Positions 7,326-15,153 of a stretch of 22,086 nt of DNA are shown here, piece after piece. The notes under the pieces are model-generated. The model worked only from the letters and a program-made list of their open reading frames with translations, made no database searches and was not told the DNA's origin. A program made the position numbers and the translations under genes. Source of the DNA: an uncultured Garciella sp. (lineage in GTDB: Bacteria > Bacillota > Clostridia > Eubacteriales > Garciellaceae); the NCBI GenBank assembly GCA_900555725.1, contig USMD01000021.1, positions 1 to 22,086 of the forward strand, in the 5' to 3' direction. Position 1 is the stretch's first letter. The number at the start of each line of letters is the position of its first letter.

Positions 7326-8453
7326 ATGGATAGTTATGGCTTATATATTCATATTCCATTTTGTAAAAGGAAATGCCTTTATTGTGATTTTCCTTCCTAT
7401 GATCACATAGAATATGTTATTCCTTCTTATATCCATGCATTACAAAAAGAAATAAAATTAATAGCATTAGAATATCCAAATATTAAGTTGAAATCCATTT
7501 TTATAGGCGGAGGTACCCCTACTTATATGGATTCCCGGTATATAAAAGAGATTATGGAGACCGTTAGAACGTACTTTACCATAGAGAAAGACGCAGAAAT
7601 TTCCATAGAAGGAAATCCTGGTACTTTTGATTTTAAAAAGTTAGTGGATTACCGCAAAGCAGGAATCAATCGTTTAAGCATTGGATTGCAAGCATGGCAA
7701 AATGATTTGTTAAGGAAATTAGGAAGAATTCATACCCAAGAGGAGTTTTTAAAGAGTTTTAGAGCAGTGAAAGATGTAGGATTTTTAAATATTAATATAG
7801 ATTTAATGTTTGGACTTCCCAATCAAAGTCTAGAGGATTGGAAAGAGACTCTAGATAAGGTCACTGCACTAAAGCCCAATCACCTTTCCTGTTATAGTCT
7901 TATTGTGGAAAAAGGTACTCCTTTTTATAAAATGCAGACTCAAGGAAATCTCTTTTTAGATGAAGACCTAGAGCGCCAAATGTATTACTATACAAAGAAT
8001 TATTTAAAGTCTAAGGGATATCATCATTATGAGATTTCAAATTTTTCTAAACCTGGTTTTGAGTGTAAGCATAACTTAATTTACTGGGAGATGGCACCTT
8101 ATATAGGGGTAGGGGCAGCAGCTCATTCTTTTACAAAAAAATTTCGATATGCCAACACTCAGTCGGTTTTTAAATATATAGAGTTATTAGAAAAGAATAT
8201 CTTACCTATTATAGATAAAAATAAAGAGACCCAAGAATATTTTATGCAAGAATTTATGTTTTTGGGGATGCGGAAAATAAAAGGGGTTTCCCCAAAAAAA
8301 TTTTACAATCTTTTTGGGAAAAGCATCCATGAAGTCTATGGAGATGTTTTAAAAAATCTAGAAGATAAACAACTAATCATGATAGGAGAAAATATTTCTC
8401 TTACTGCCAAAGGGCTGGATTTTGCTAATTATGTGTTTCGGTCTTTTTTATAA
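7326..8453 (+). CDS. hemW: Heme chaperone HemW (HemN-like radical SAM protein)
   Basis: Radical SAM protein of the HemN/HemW family, thought to bind heme and pass it to target proteins rather than to oxidise coproporphyrinogen. The 4Fe-4S motif is Cys13-x3-Cys17-x2-Cys20 in IPFCKRKCLYCDF, followed by the SAM-binding FIGGGTPT. Further family segments are EGNPGT, RLSIGLQAWQ, NIDLMFGLPNQ and YEISNFSKPGFECKHN. It lacks the N-terminal extension and the extra cysteine of true HemN, supporting HemW. The 375 aa length is normal. Its AGGAGTGGTGAA site begins at the lepA stop, so the two genes are coupled. The lepA-hemW-hrcA order is widely conserved in Bacillota. Confidence 0.93.
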   Translation: MDSYGLYIHIPFCKRKCLYCDFPSYDHIEYVIPSYIHALQKEIKLIALEYPNIKLKSIFIGGGTPTYMDSRYIKEIMETVRTYFTIEKDAEISIEGNPGTFDFKKLVDYRKAGINRLSIGLQAWQNDLLRKLGRIHTQEEFLKSFRAVKDVGFLNINIDLMFGLPNQSLEDWKETLDKVTALKPNHLSCYSLIVEKGTPFYKMQTQGNLFLDEDLERQMYYYTKNYLKSKGYHHYEISNFSKPGFECKHNLIYWEMAPYIGVGAAAHSFTKKFRYANTQSVFKYIELLEKNILPIIDKNKETQEYFMQEFMFLGMRKIKGVSPKKFYNLFGKSIHEVYGDVLKNLEDKQLIMIGENISLTAKGLDFANYVFRSFL

Positions 8454-8469
8454 ACAATAATCATAGGTC

Positions 8470-8498
8470 TTGACAAAATACTTAAGTAGTGGTATTTT
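8470..8498 (+). promoter_or_regulatory. SigA promoter of the hrcA-grpE-dnaK operon
   Basis: A perfect TTGACA (8470-8475) is followed, after a 17-base spacer, by TATTTT (8493-8498). Transcription should start near 8505, just before the CIRCE operator, so bound HrcA would block initiation. Confidence 0.8.
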
Positions 8499-8508
8499 TA
8501 TATCAGAA

Positions 8509-8535
8509 TTAGCACTCACACCTATAGAGTGCTAA
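8509..8535 (+). promoter_or_regulatory. CIRCE operator (HrcA binding site)
   Basis: The inverted repeat TTAGCACTC (8509-8517), 9-base spacer, GAGTGCTAA (8527-8535) matches the CIRCE consensus exactly. It lies between promoter and coding region of hrcA, the standard position for autorepression and heat-shock control through GroE-dependent HrcA. Confidence 0.97.
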
Positions 8536-8552
8536 CAAAGGGAGGTGATATT

Positions 8553-9587
8553 TTGGATCTAAAGGAGCGTAAGTTAAAAATCTTAAATGCCATTATTCAA
8601 GATTATATTTCTACCGCTGAGCCAGTAGGTTCAAGAACTGTTGCAAAGAATTATAATCTGGGAATTAGCTCAGCTACTATAAGAAATGAAATGGCAGACT
8701 TAGAAGAAATGGGATATTTGGAACAACCTCATACCTCATCCGGTAGAATTCCATCTGATAAAGCCTATAGACTTTACGTAGATCATTTAATGAGAGTAGA
8801 TAAATTAAACGAGGTCATAGAAGAGACCATTTATCAACAATATAAAAATTTTGCAGGGGAGCTAGAAAATATGATCTCCCATACATCTCAAATATTATCC
8901 CATTTTACCAATTATACTTCTTTAGCTTTAACACCTCAGCTATATGAATCATCTATTAAACATATCCAATTAATGCCATTACAAGAAGATAAAATTCTTA
9001 TGGTTATCGTTAGCAAAGAGGGAGTAGTAAAAAATATATCCATTAAAGTAGAGGAATCTATAGAAGTTGAAACCTTAAATAAATTTAGTAATATTTTAAA
9101 TCAATGCTTAAAGGGTTCTAGTATTTTTCAAGTAGAGGAACAAGTTATTGAAAAATTAACAAAGCTAGATAAAAAAGAAAGTATGATATTACAGGAACTC
9201 ATGCCTATTATTCGGGAATCTCTATCTAGTCAGGAAGATATTAAGATATATTCTAATGGAATTACAAATATATTTAATTTTCCAGAGTTTAAGGATATCA
9301 AAAAGGCAAGGGATTTTATTGATCTGTGGGAAAAGAAAAACATTTTAATAGGATTGCTTTCCCATAATCAAAAAGAGAGAATCCATATTTCAATAGGAAA
9401 AGAAAATGAACTTGATGAGATAAAAGGTTGTAGTCTCATTACTGCAACTTATCAATTAAATGGAAAAGTTTTAGGTACTATTGGAGTAATAGGCCCAACT
9501 AGGATGCAATATAGTAAGGTGATAGCATTGTTAGACTATTTAACTAAACAATTAGACGAATCGGCAAGAAAAACAATTCAAGAATAA
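8553..9587 (+). CDS. hrcA: Heat-inducible transcription repressor HrcA
   Basis: Repressor that binds CIRCE and controls class I heat-shock genes; its folding depends on GroEL, which makes it a sensor of chaperone load. TTG 8553 (344 aa, MDLKERKLKILNAI) is preferred: GGAGGTGAT lies at 8541-8549, and the in-frame upstream GTG (8529) falls inside the CIRCE operator. The N-terminal winged helix includes AEPVGSRTVAKNY and ISSATIRNEMADLEEMGYL, followed by the family hallmark HTSSGRIPSDKAYRLYVD. The C-terminal half is the GAF-like dimerisation/inserted domain, ending in TGTIGVIGPTRMQYSKVI-type sequence. It is the first gene of the operon. Confidence 0.97.
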   Translation: MDLKERKLKILNAIIQDYISTAEPVGSRTVAKNYNLGISSATIRNEMADLEEMGYLEQPHTSSGRIPSDKAYRLYVDHLMRVDKLNEVIEETIYQQYKNFAGELENMISHTSQILSHFTNYTSLALTPQLYESSIKHIQLMPLQEDKILMVIVSKEGVVKNISIKVEESIEVETLNKFSNILNQCLKGSSIFQVEEQVIEKLTKLDKKESMILQELMPIIRESLSSQEDIKIYSNGITNIFNFPEFKDIKKARDFIDLWEKKNILIGLLSHNQKERIHISIGKENELDEIKGCSLITATYQLNGKVLGTIGVIGPTRMQYSKVIALLDYLTKQLDESARKTIQE

Positions 9588-9589
9588 AA

Positions 9590-9620
9590 TAAATAGGGAG
9601 GAATTTTCTCTTCCTATTTA
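9590..9620 (+). other. Possible hairpin in the hrcA-grpE gap
   Basis: TAAATAGG (9590-9597) pairs with CCTATTTA (9613-9620) around a 15-base loop. There is no T-run, so it is more likely a processing or stability element than a terminator, and it could be incidental. Confidence 0.35.
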
Positions 9621-9648
9621 CATATTAAAAATAATTAGGGGTGAAGAA

Positions 9649-10263
9649 ATGCAAAAGAAAGAGGATCATATAGAAGAGATCTTACAAAAAGATGACCATT
9701 TAGAAAATGAAGAAGATATGAAACAAGAAGAGAAGATAGAAAAAACTTCTGAAGAATTAGAGGAAGAAAACCCTCAGGAGGAAAAAATAGAAGAAAATTC
9801 TGCTACAAAAGTAAAAGATTTAGAAAATAAGTTGGAGGATACACAGCAGCGTATATTGCGCTTACAGGCGGATTTTGATAATTATAAAAAAAGAGTAGCA
9901 AAGGAAAAAGAAAATTTATGGAATTATGCATCAGAAGAAATCGTAAAGGCATTGCTTCCTGTAATAGACAATTTTGAAAGAGCTCTATCTTCTCTAGAAG
10001 AAAAAGGGGGCGATAAGGATAATGTTGGGTATATACAAGGAGTGCAAATGGTGTATAATCAATTTATTGAGGTATTGAAAAAAGAGGGTTTAGAAGAAAT
10101 TTCAGCTCTTGGAGAGCCCTTTGACCCCAATATTCATCATGCAGTAGCCCAGGAGTCAAAGGATGATTGTGAGGATAATTCTATTATTGAAGTGTATCAA
10201 AAAGGGTATAAAATAAAAGATAAGGTAATAAGGCCTAGTATGGTAAAGGTATGTATCCATTAA
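9649..10263 (+). CDS. grpE: Nucleotide exchange factor GrpE
   Basis: DnaK co-chaperone that releases ADP and resets the chaperone cycle. The 204 aa protein has a very acidic, Glu/Lys-rich N-terminus (about residues 1-55). The long dimeric coiled coil follows (LENKLEDTQQRILRLQADFDNYKKRV). The beta-domain has PVIDNFERAL, GVQMVYNQF, PFDPNIHHAV and the C-terminal signature GYKIKDKVIRPSMVKV. The start follows GGGGTGAAG. It ends unusually in VCIH, where the family often ends near VSK. The gap to dnaK is 48 bases, with dnaK's AAAGGAGG inside it. Confidence 0.97.
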   Translation: MQKKEDHIEEILQKDDHLENEEDMKQEEKIEKTSEELEEENPQEEKIEENSATKVKDLENKLEDTQQRILRLQADFDNYKKRVAKEKENLWNYASEEIVKALLPVIDNFERALSSLEEKGGDKDNVGYIQGVQMVYNQFIEVLKKEGLEEISALGEPFDPNIHHAVAQESKDDCEDNSIIEVYQKGYKIKDKVIRPSMVKVCIH

Positions 10264-10311
10264 TAGGAAATATAAATATGAAATAAACGAAATTAAAGGA
10301 GGAAATAGTAT

Positions 10312-12141
10312 ATGAGTAAAGTAATTGGAATTGATTTAGGTACAACAAACTCATGCGTAGCTGTTATGGAAGGAGGAGAACCAGTAGTTATTCCTAATGC
10401 TGAAGGAAACCGTACTACACCTTCCGTTGTAGGTTTTTCAAAGGATGGGGAGAGATTAATTGGACAGGTTGCGAAAAGACAAGCTGTTACCAATCCAGAT
10501 AAAACCATTAGCTCTATAAAAAGACACATGGGTTCTGACTATAGAGTAAAGATTGATGATAAAAGTTATTCTCCCCAAGAAATTTCCGCAATGATCCTAC
10601 AAAAATTAAAACAAGATGCAGAAAATTATTTAGGAGAATCAGTAACCCAAGCAGTTATTACAGTACCTGCATATTTTAGTGATAGTCAAAGACAGGCTAC
10701 TAAAGATGCTGGGAAGATCGCTGGTTTAGAAGTTCTTAGAATTATTAATGAGCCTACAGCAGCATCCTTAGCTTATGGATTGGACAAAGAAGACAATCAA
10801 AAGATTTTAGTATTTGACCTTGGAGGCGGTACCTTTGATGTTTCCGTTCTTGAATTAGGAGATGGAGTATTTGAAGTATTGGCTACCAGTGGAAATAACC
10901 ATCTTGGGGGAGATGATTTTGATCAAAAGATCATTGACTATTTAGCAGAAGAATTTAAAAAGGAAAATGGAATAGATTTAAGACAAGATAAAATGGCCCT
11001 TCAGAGATTAAAAGAAGCTGCTGAAAAGGCGAAAGTTGAACTATCTAGTGTAGTAACCACTAATATCAATCTTCCTTTTATTACAGCAGATGCCAGTGGT
11101 CCAAAGCATTTAGACATGAATTTAACGAGAGCAAAATTTAATGAACTAACAGCAGATTTAGTACAAAAAACCGTTGAACCTGTACAAACTGCTTTGAAGG
11201 ATGCAGGAATTTCAGCATCAGAAATCGATAAGGTTATTTTAGTAGGAGGTTCCACTAGAATTCCTGCTGTACAAGAGGAAGTTCAAAGACTAACAGGAAA
11301 AGAACCCCATAAGGGAATCAATCCAGATGAATGTGTTGCCCTTGGAGCAGCAATTCAAGGGGGAGTTCTTACTGGAGAAGTAAAGGACGTACTATTATTG
11401 GATGTTACTCCTTTATCTTTAGGAATTGAAACCTTAGGAGGAGTATTTACAAAGTTAATTGAAAGGAATACAACTATTCCAACTAAGAAAAGCCAAGTCT
11501 TTTCTACAGCAGCAGATAATCAGACAAGTGTAGAGATACATGTATTACAAGGTGAAAGGGAAATGGCTGCTGATAATAAAACCTTAGGAAGATTCCAATT
11601 AACTGGAATTGCTCCAGCTCCTAGGGGAGTTCCACAAATTGAAGTTACCTTTGATATTGATGCAAATGGTATCGTAAATGTATCTGCTAAGGATTTAGGA
11701 ACAGGTAAGGAACAAAAAATTGTCATCAAATCTACTACCAACTTAAGTGATGAAGAAATTGAACGAGCTGTAAAAGAAGCAGAACAACATGAAGCAGAAG
11801 ATAAAAAACGAAAAGAAGAAATAGAAGTTCGAAACAATGCAGATTCCTTAGTATATCAAACAGAGAAGTCATTAAAAGATTTAGAAGGGAAAATTAGTGC
11901 TGACGAAAAACAAAATGTAGAAGATAAATTAGCTAAATTAAAGAAAGAGCTAGAAGGTAATGATATAGAAGCAATTAAAAAGGCTACTGAAGAATTAACC
12001 CAAGCCTTCCATACTATTTCACAAAAGATCTATGAACAGGCTGCTCAACAGCAGACTCAGCAAAATAATCAAAATCAAGATGATAATGTAGTAGATGCAG
12101 ATTATAAAGTTGTTGACGATGATGATAATAAGCAAAAATAA
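10312..12141 (+). CDS. dnaK: Chaperone protein DnaK (Hsp70)
   Basis: ATP-dependent Hsp70 chaperone, full length at 609 aa. ATPase-domain signatures are present: IGIDLGTTNSCVAV (residue 5 on), INEPTAASLAYG, VFDLGGGTFDVSVLE and ILVGGSTRIPAVQE. The interdomain linker is VLLLDVTPLSLGIETLGG, followed by the substrate-binding domain and the helical lid. The C-terminus has a Gln/Asn-rich stretch and then an acidic tail like other DnaKs (DADYKVVDDDD). As in most Bacillota, the N-terminal domain lacks the insertion found in Gram-negative DnaK. A strong AAAGGAGG site precedes the start. A terminator-like hairpin separates it from dnaJ. Confidence 0.99.
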   Translation: MSKVIGIDLGTTNSCVAVMEGGEPVVIPNAEGNRTTPSVVGFSKDGERLIGQVAKRQAVTNPDKTISSIKRHMGSDYRVKIDDKSYSPQEISAMILQKLKQDAENYLGESVTQAVITVPAYFSDSQRQATKDAGKIAGLEVLRIINEPTAASLAYGLDKEDNQKILVFDLGGGTFDVSVLELGDGVFEVLATSGNNHLGGDDFDQKIIDYLAEEFKKENGIDLRQDKMALQRLKEAAEKAKVELSSVVTTNINLPFITADASGPKHLDMNLTRAKFNELTADLVQKTVEPVQTALKDAGISASEIDKVILVGGSTRIPAVQEEVQRLTGKEPHKGINPDECVALGAAIQGGVLTGEVKDVLLLDVTPLSLGIETLGGVFTKLIERNTTIPTKKSQVFSTAADNQTSVEIHVLQGEREMAADNKTLGRFQLTGIAPAPRGVPQIEVTFDIDANGIVNVSAKDLGTGKEQKIVIKSTTNLSDEEIERAVKEAEQHEAEDKKRKEEIEVRNNADSLVYQTEKSLKDLEGKISADEKQNVEDKLAKLKKELEGNDIEAIKKATEELTQAFHTISQKIYEQAAQQQTQQNNQNQDDNVVDADYKVVDDDDNKQK

Positions 12142-12149
12142 TACTGTTC

Positions 12150-12180
12150 AAGACCAAAGCCTTAAGGCTTTGGTCTTTAT
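12150..12180 (+). terminator. Hairpin between dnaK and dnaJ
   Basis: A perfect 12-bp stem, 12150-12161 (AAGACCAAAGCC) with 12166-12177 (GGCTTTGGTCTT), around TTAA, followed by a short, weak T tract (TTTAT). It may be a partial terminator that lowers dnaJ relative to dnaK, or a 3'-end stabiliser after processing. Confidence 0.65.
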
Positions 12181-12211
12181 CCGATAGGAAAAGAGTTTAA
12201 GGGGTGACACA

Positions 12212-13351
12212 ATGAGCAAAAGGGATTATTATGAAGTTTTAGGCGTGGATAAAAATGCATCAGATGCAGAAATAAAAAAATCATATAGAAAATTAGCAAA
12301 AAAATATCACCCTGACTTAAATCCTGGTGATAAAGAAGCGGAGCAAAAATTTAAAGAAGTGAATGAAGCCTATGAGGTTTTAAGTAATCCAGAAAAAAAA
12401 GCAAATTATGATCGCTTTGGACATGCGGGTACAGATCCTAACGGCTTTGGAGGCAGCGGATTTGGTGGATTTAGTGGATTTGGTGGATTTGATGATATTT
12501 TTGATATGTTTTTTGGTGGCAGCAGTGGATTTGGCGGTGAAAGTACCAAAAAGAAAGGGCCTCAAAAAGGAGCAGATATTCGAACAGATCTGGATTTAAA
12601 GTTTGAAGAGGCGGCCTTTGGAGCAGAAAAGGATATAAATGTAACTCGTCTGGAAAAATGTCATACCTGTAATGGAACAGGGGCAAAACCAGGAACTAAA
12701 GTAAAAACCTGCGATAAATGTCATGGAACAGGACAAATTCAATATACCCAAAATACTGCTTTAGGAAGGTTTGTAAATGTCAGAACTTGTGATAAATGTC
12801 ATGGAGAAGGGACAATTATAGAAACCCCTTGTAAAAGTTGCCATGGAACAGGGCAAGTAAAAAAGACCAGAACTATTCATGTGAAAATTCCTGCTGGAGT
12901 AGATAATGATTCTATTCTTCCTTTAAGGGGAGAAGGGGAACCAGGCATAAAGGGTGGAAGATCTGGAGACCTCTATATCTATATCCATGTACAACCCCAT
13001 CCTATTTTTACTAGAGAAAGAAATGATATTTATTGTGAAATACCTATTACCTTTGCTCAAGCAACCTTAGGAGCGGAACTAACGGTGCCTACCTTAGATG
13101 GAAAGGTAAAATATGAAATTCCAGAGGGAACCCAAACAGGTACTGTATTTCGGTTAAAGGGTAAGGGAGTACCTAAAGTTCGTGGAAATGGTAGAGGAGA
13201 TCAATATGTAAAGGTAAAGGTAGAAGTACCAAAGAAATTAAACAAACAACAGAAGGAATTGCTCCAAAAATTTGCTGAAATAAGCGGAGAAGACAATTTC
13301 GAACAAACCAAGAGTTTTTTTGATAAAGTAAAAGATATTTTTGGAGTATAA
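12212..13351 (+). CDS. dnaJ: Chaperone protein DnaJ (type I Hsp40)
   Basis: Type I J-protein that delivers substrates to DnaK and stimulates its ATPase. The J-domain (residues 1-70) has the HPD motif at 33-35. A Gly/Phe-rich linker (about 71-110) follows, encoded by a short tandem repeat. The zinc domain has four CxxCxGxG repeats (CHTCNGTG, CDKCHGTG, CDKCHGEG, CKSCHGTG). The C-terminal substrate-binding domains contain IPAGVDNDSILPLRGEGEPG and LKGKGVPKVRGNGRGDQYV. The length of 379 aa is typical. The start follows AAGGGGTGAC. No separate promoter is evident, so it probably depends on read-through from dnaK. Confidence 0.98.
   Translation: MSKRDYYEVLGVDKNASDAEIKKSYRKLAKKYHPDLNPGDKEAEQKFKEVNEAYEVLSNPEKKANYDRFGHAGTDPNGFGGSGFGGFSGFGGFDDIFDMFFGGSSGFGGESTKKKGPQKGADIRTDLDLKFEEAAFGAEKDINVTRLEKCHTCNGTGAKPGTKVKTCDKCHGTGQIQYTQNTALGRFVNVRTCDKCHGEGTIIETPCKSCHGTGQVKKTRTIHVKIPAGVDNDSILPLRGEGEPGIKGGRSGDLYIYIHVQPHPIFTRERNDIYCEIPITFAQATLGAELTVPTLDGKVKYEIPEGTQTGTVFRLKGKGVPKVRGNGRGDQYVKVKVEVPKKLNKQQKELLQKFAEISGEDNFEQTKSFFDKVKDIFGV
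12458..12493 (+). repeat. Four 9-base tandem units in the dnaJ Gly/Phe region
   Basis: GGATTTGGT, GGATTTAGT, GGATTTGGT and GGATTTGAT occur in direct succession, coding GFG-GFS-GFG-GFD. They stay in frame, so copy-number change would alter only linker length. Confidence 0.8.
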
Positions 13352-13358
13352 TATTAAA

Positions 13359-13406
13359 ATAGCTATAAAATCACTTCACGATCTCGTGAAGTGATTTTAT
13401 AGCTAT
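13359..13406 (+). terminator. Long perfect palindrome after dnaJ, possible terminator
   Basis: The 23-base arms (13359-13381 and 13384-13406) are exact complements around TC; in RNA the innermost pairs would open into a loop. The AT-rich base (ATAGCTATAAAA) is followed by a loose T-rich tract. It begins 8 bases after the dnaJ stop and separates the heat-shock block from prmA. Confidence 0.65.
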
Positions 13407-13445
13407 AAGATTATTTATTTCTGTTTTTAATGAGGAGGAAAAGAA

Positions 13446-14384
13446 ATGAAATGGATAGAAGTAAAGGTCAGTACTATCCATGAGGCTGTGGAGATGGTGT
13501 CTAATATACTCTATGAGGCAGGAGTAGGTGGGGTAATGATTCAAGATCCTGAAGATATGAAAGTACAGCAAAAAGAGCAAGGCAGCTGGGATTATATCGA
13601 TGAAGACTTATGGGAGAAGATGGAGGAAGGAGTATATGTAATCGGATATTTTCCAGAAACTCCAGATCTTTTAGAAAAAATTAATTTAGTGGAAAGAAGA
13701 ATAAAAGAGATTTCTAAGTATGGTATTGACCTAGGGGAGGGAGAAGTAACTACCACCGAAGTCTATGAAGAGGATTGGACTACATCTTGGAAAAAGTATT
13801 ATAAGCCTACAAAATTAGGGAAAAGTATTGTAATCAAGCCTACTTGGGAAGAGTACAAAGCAAAAGAAAGGGAGCATGTCATTGAACTGGATCCAGGGAT
13901 GGCTTTTGGTACAGGGACTCATGAAACTACTCAATTGTGTATAGAATTTTTAGAGAATTATGTAAAAGAGGATAGTGTAGTATTAGATATTGGAACTGGA
14001 ACTGGTATTTTGGGGATCACTGCTGCAAAGCTTGGTAGTTCAAAGGTAATTGGGGTTGATATAGATCCCGTAGCAGTAAAGGCAGCAAGGGAAAATGTCC
14101 ATTTAAATCAAGTAGAAGATGTAATGGAGGTAAGACAAGGGAATTTATTTGATGTAGTGAATGGGCAGGGAAATATTGTAGTAGCTAATATTATTGCTGA
14201 TATTATTATAGAATTATCTAAGAATATTAGAAAATTTTTAAAAGAAGATGGAATTTTTATCGCTTCTGGTATAATATTAGATAGGTTAGAGGATGTAAAA
14301 GTAGCATGTAAAGAACAAAATATTAAAATACAATCTACAAAAACTATGGGAGAATGGGCAGCTCTATGCCTAACCTTGGCATAA
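13446..14384 (+). CDS. prmA: Ribosomal protein L11 methyltransferase PrmA
   Basis: SAM-dependent methyltransferase that trimethylates ribosomal protein L11. The 312 aa length is standard. An N-terminal substrate-recognition domain (about residues 1-100, with MKWIEVKVSTIHEAVEMVSNIL-type sequence) is followed by the Rossmann domain. The PrmA hallmark DPGMAFGTGTHETTQLC comes first, then SAM motif I VLDIGTGTGILGI, the acidic VIGVDIDPVAVKAA loop, and VVANIIADII in place of the usual catalytic NPPY-like motif. The start follows TGAGGAGGAA. rsmE starts 10 bases after its stop with overlapping signals. dnaJ-prmA-rsmE is a conserved order in Bacillota. Confidence 0.97.
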   Translation: MKWIEVKVSTIHEAVEMVSNILYEAGVGGVMIQDPEDMKVQQKEQGSWDYIDEDLWEKMEEGVYVIGYFPETPDLLEKINLVERRIKEISKYGIDLGEGEVTTTEVYEEDWTTSWKKYYKPTKLGKSIVIKPTWEEYKAKEREHVIELDPGMAFGTGTHETTQLCIEFLENYVKEDSVVLDIGTGTGILGITAAKLGSSKVIGVDIDPVAVKAARENVHLNQVEDVMEVRQGNLFDVVNGQGNIVVANIIADIIIELSKNIRKFLKEDGIFIASGIILDRLEDVKVACKEQNIKIQSTKTMGEWAALCLTLA

Positions 14385-14394
14385 GGAGGAAAAA

Positions 14395-15153
14395 ATGCAT
14401 CGTTTTTTTGTAAGTTCCAGTCAAATAGATGAGCGAAACAGAAGTATTGAGATATTAGGAGAGGATGTAAAACATATCAGCAGAGTACTTCGTTTAAATA
14501 AAGGACAAGAAGTAGAAATCTGTAATGGAGAAGGCATAGAATATAATGTGATTATTGAGGAAATAAATAAAGATAAGATTAATACTCGTATTAAGAAAGT
14601 GCATCTATCTCACAGGGAACCCAATATTGAGGTTACCTTATATCAGGGATTACCAAAGTCAATCAAAATGGACCTGATTATACAAAAGTGTACAGAATTA
14701 GGAATCCATAGTATAGTACCGGTCAAAACCGATAGAACAGTGGTAAAAATAGAAAATTTTAAAGCGGAGAAGAAAAAATTAGAACGGTGGCAGAGAATTT
14801 GTTATGAGGCAGCAAAACAATCCAAACGGGGAAAAGTTCCTAATATTAGTGGAATAAAAGAATGGAAAGAAGTGTGGGAAGATGCGGCAAAGAACGATTT
14901 AAATATTGTTGCCTATGAAAATGAGAAAAGTAAAGGATTAAAGCAAATGTTAGAAGAGTACCAAAAGCCTGCTCAAAAAATAGGTGTTTTAATTGGCCCT
15001 GAGGGTGGTTTTGAAAAACAGGAAATTCAAGAAGCTCAGAATAAAGGATTTATTTCCATTTCCTTAGGGCCTAGAATATTGCGTACAGAAACAGCGGGTT
15101 TTGCTATCCTTACAATGTTAATGTATGTATTAGGAGATTTAGGAGGATATTAG
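14395..15153 (+). CDS. rsmE: 16S rRNA (uracil-1498-N3) methyltransferase RsmE
   Basis: SPOUT-class methyltransferase that makes m3U1498 in the decoding region of 16S rRNA. The 252 aa product has the N-terminal PUA-like domain (MHRFFVSSSQI, EDVKHISRVLRLNKGQEVEICNG). The C-terminal trefoil knot carries YQGLPKSIKMDLIIQKCTELG, the RWQRICYEAAKQSKRGKVP helix, LIGPEGGFEKQEI and SLGPRILRTETA, the SAM-binding loops. A strong AAGGAGGAA site overlaps the prmA stop region. mtaB begins on the base after the rsmE stop, so translation is probably coupled. Confidence 0.97.
   Translation: MHRFFVSSSQIDERNRSIEILGEDVKHISRVLRLNKGQEVEICNGEGIEYNVIIEEINKDKINTRIKKVHLSHREPNIEVTLYQGLPKSIKMDLIIQKCTELGIHSIVPVKTDRTVVKIENFKAEKKKLERWQRICYEAAKQSKRGKVPNISGIKEWKEVWEDAAKNDLNIVAYENEKSKGLKQMLEEYQKPAQKIGVLIGPEGGFEKQEIQEAQNKGFISISLGPRILRTETAGFAILTMLMYVLGDLGGY

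Noticed and set aside
12408..12686. Short overlapping ORFs on both strands in the dnaJ Gly/Phe region
   Set aside because: They come from the 9-base tandem repeat read in other frames (runs of DLV, STK or HQI) and have no start signals.
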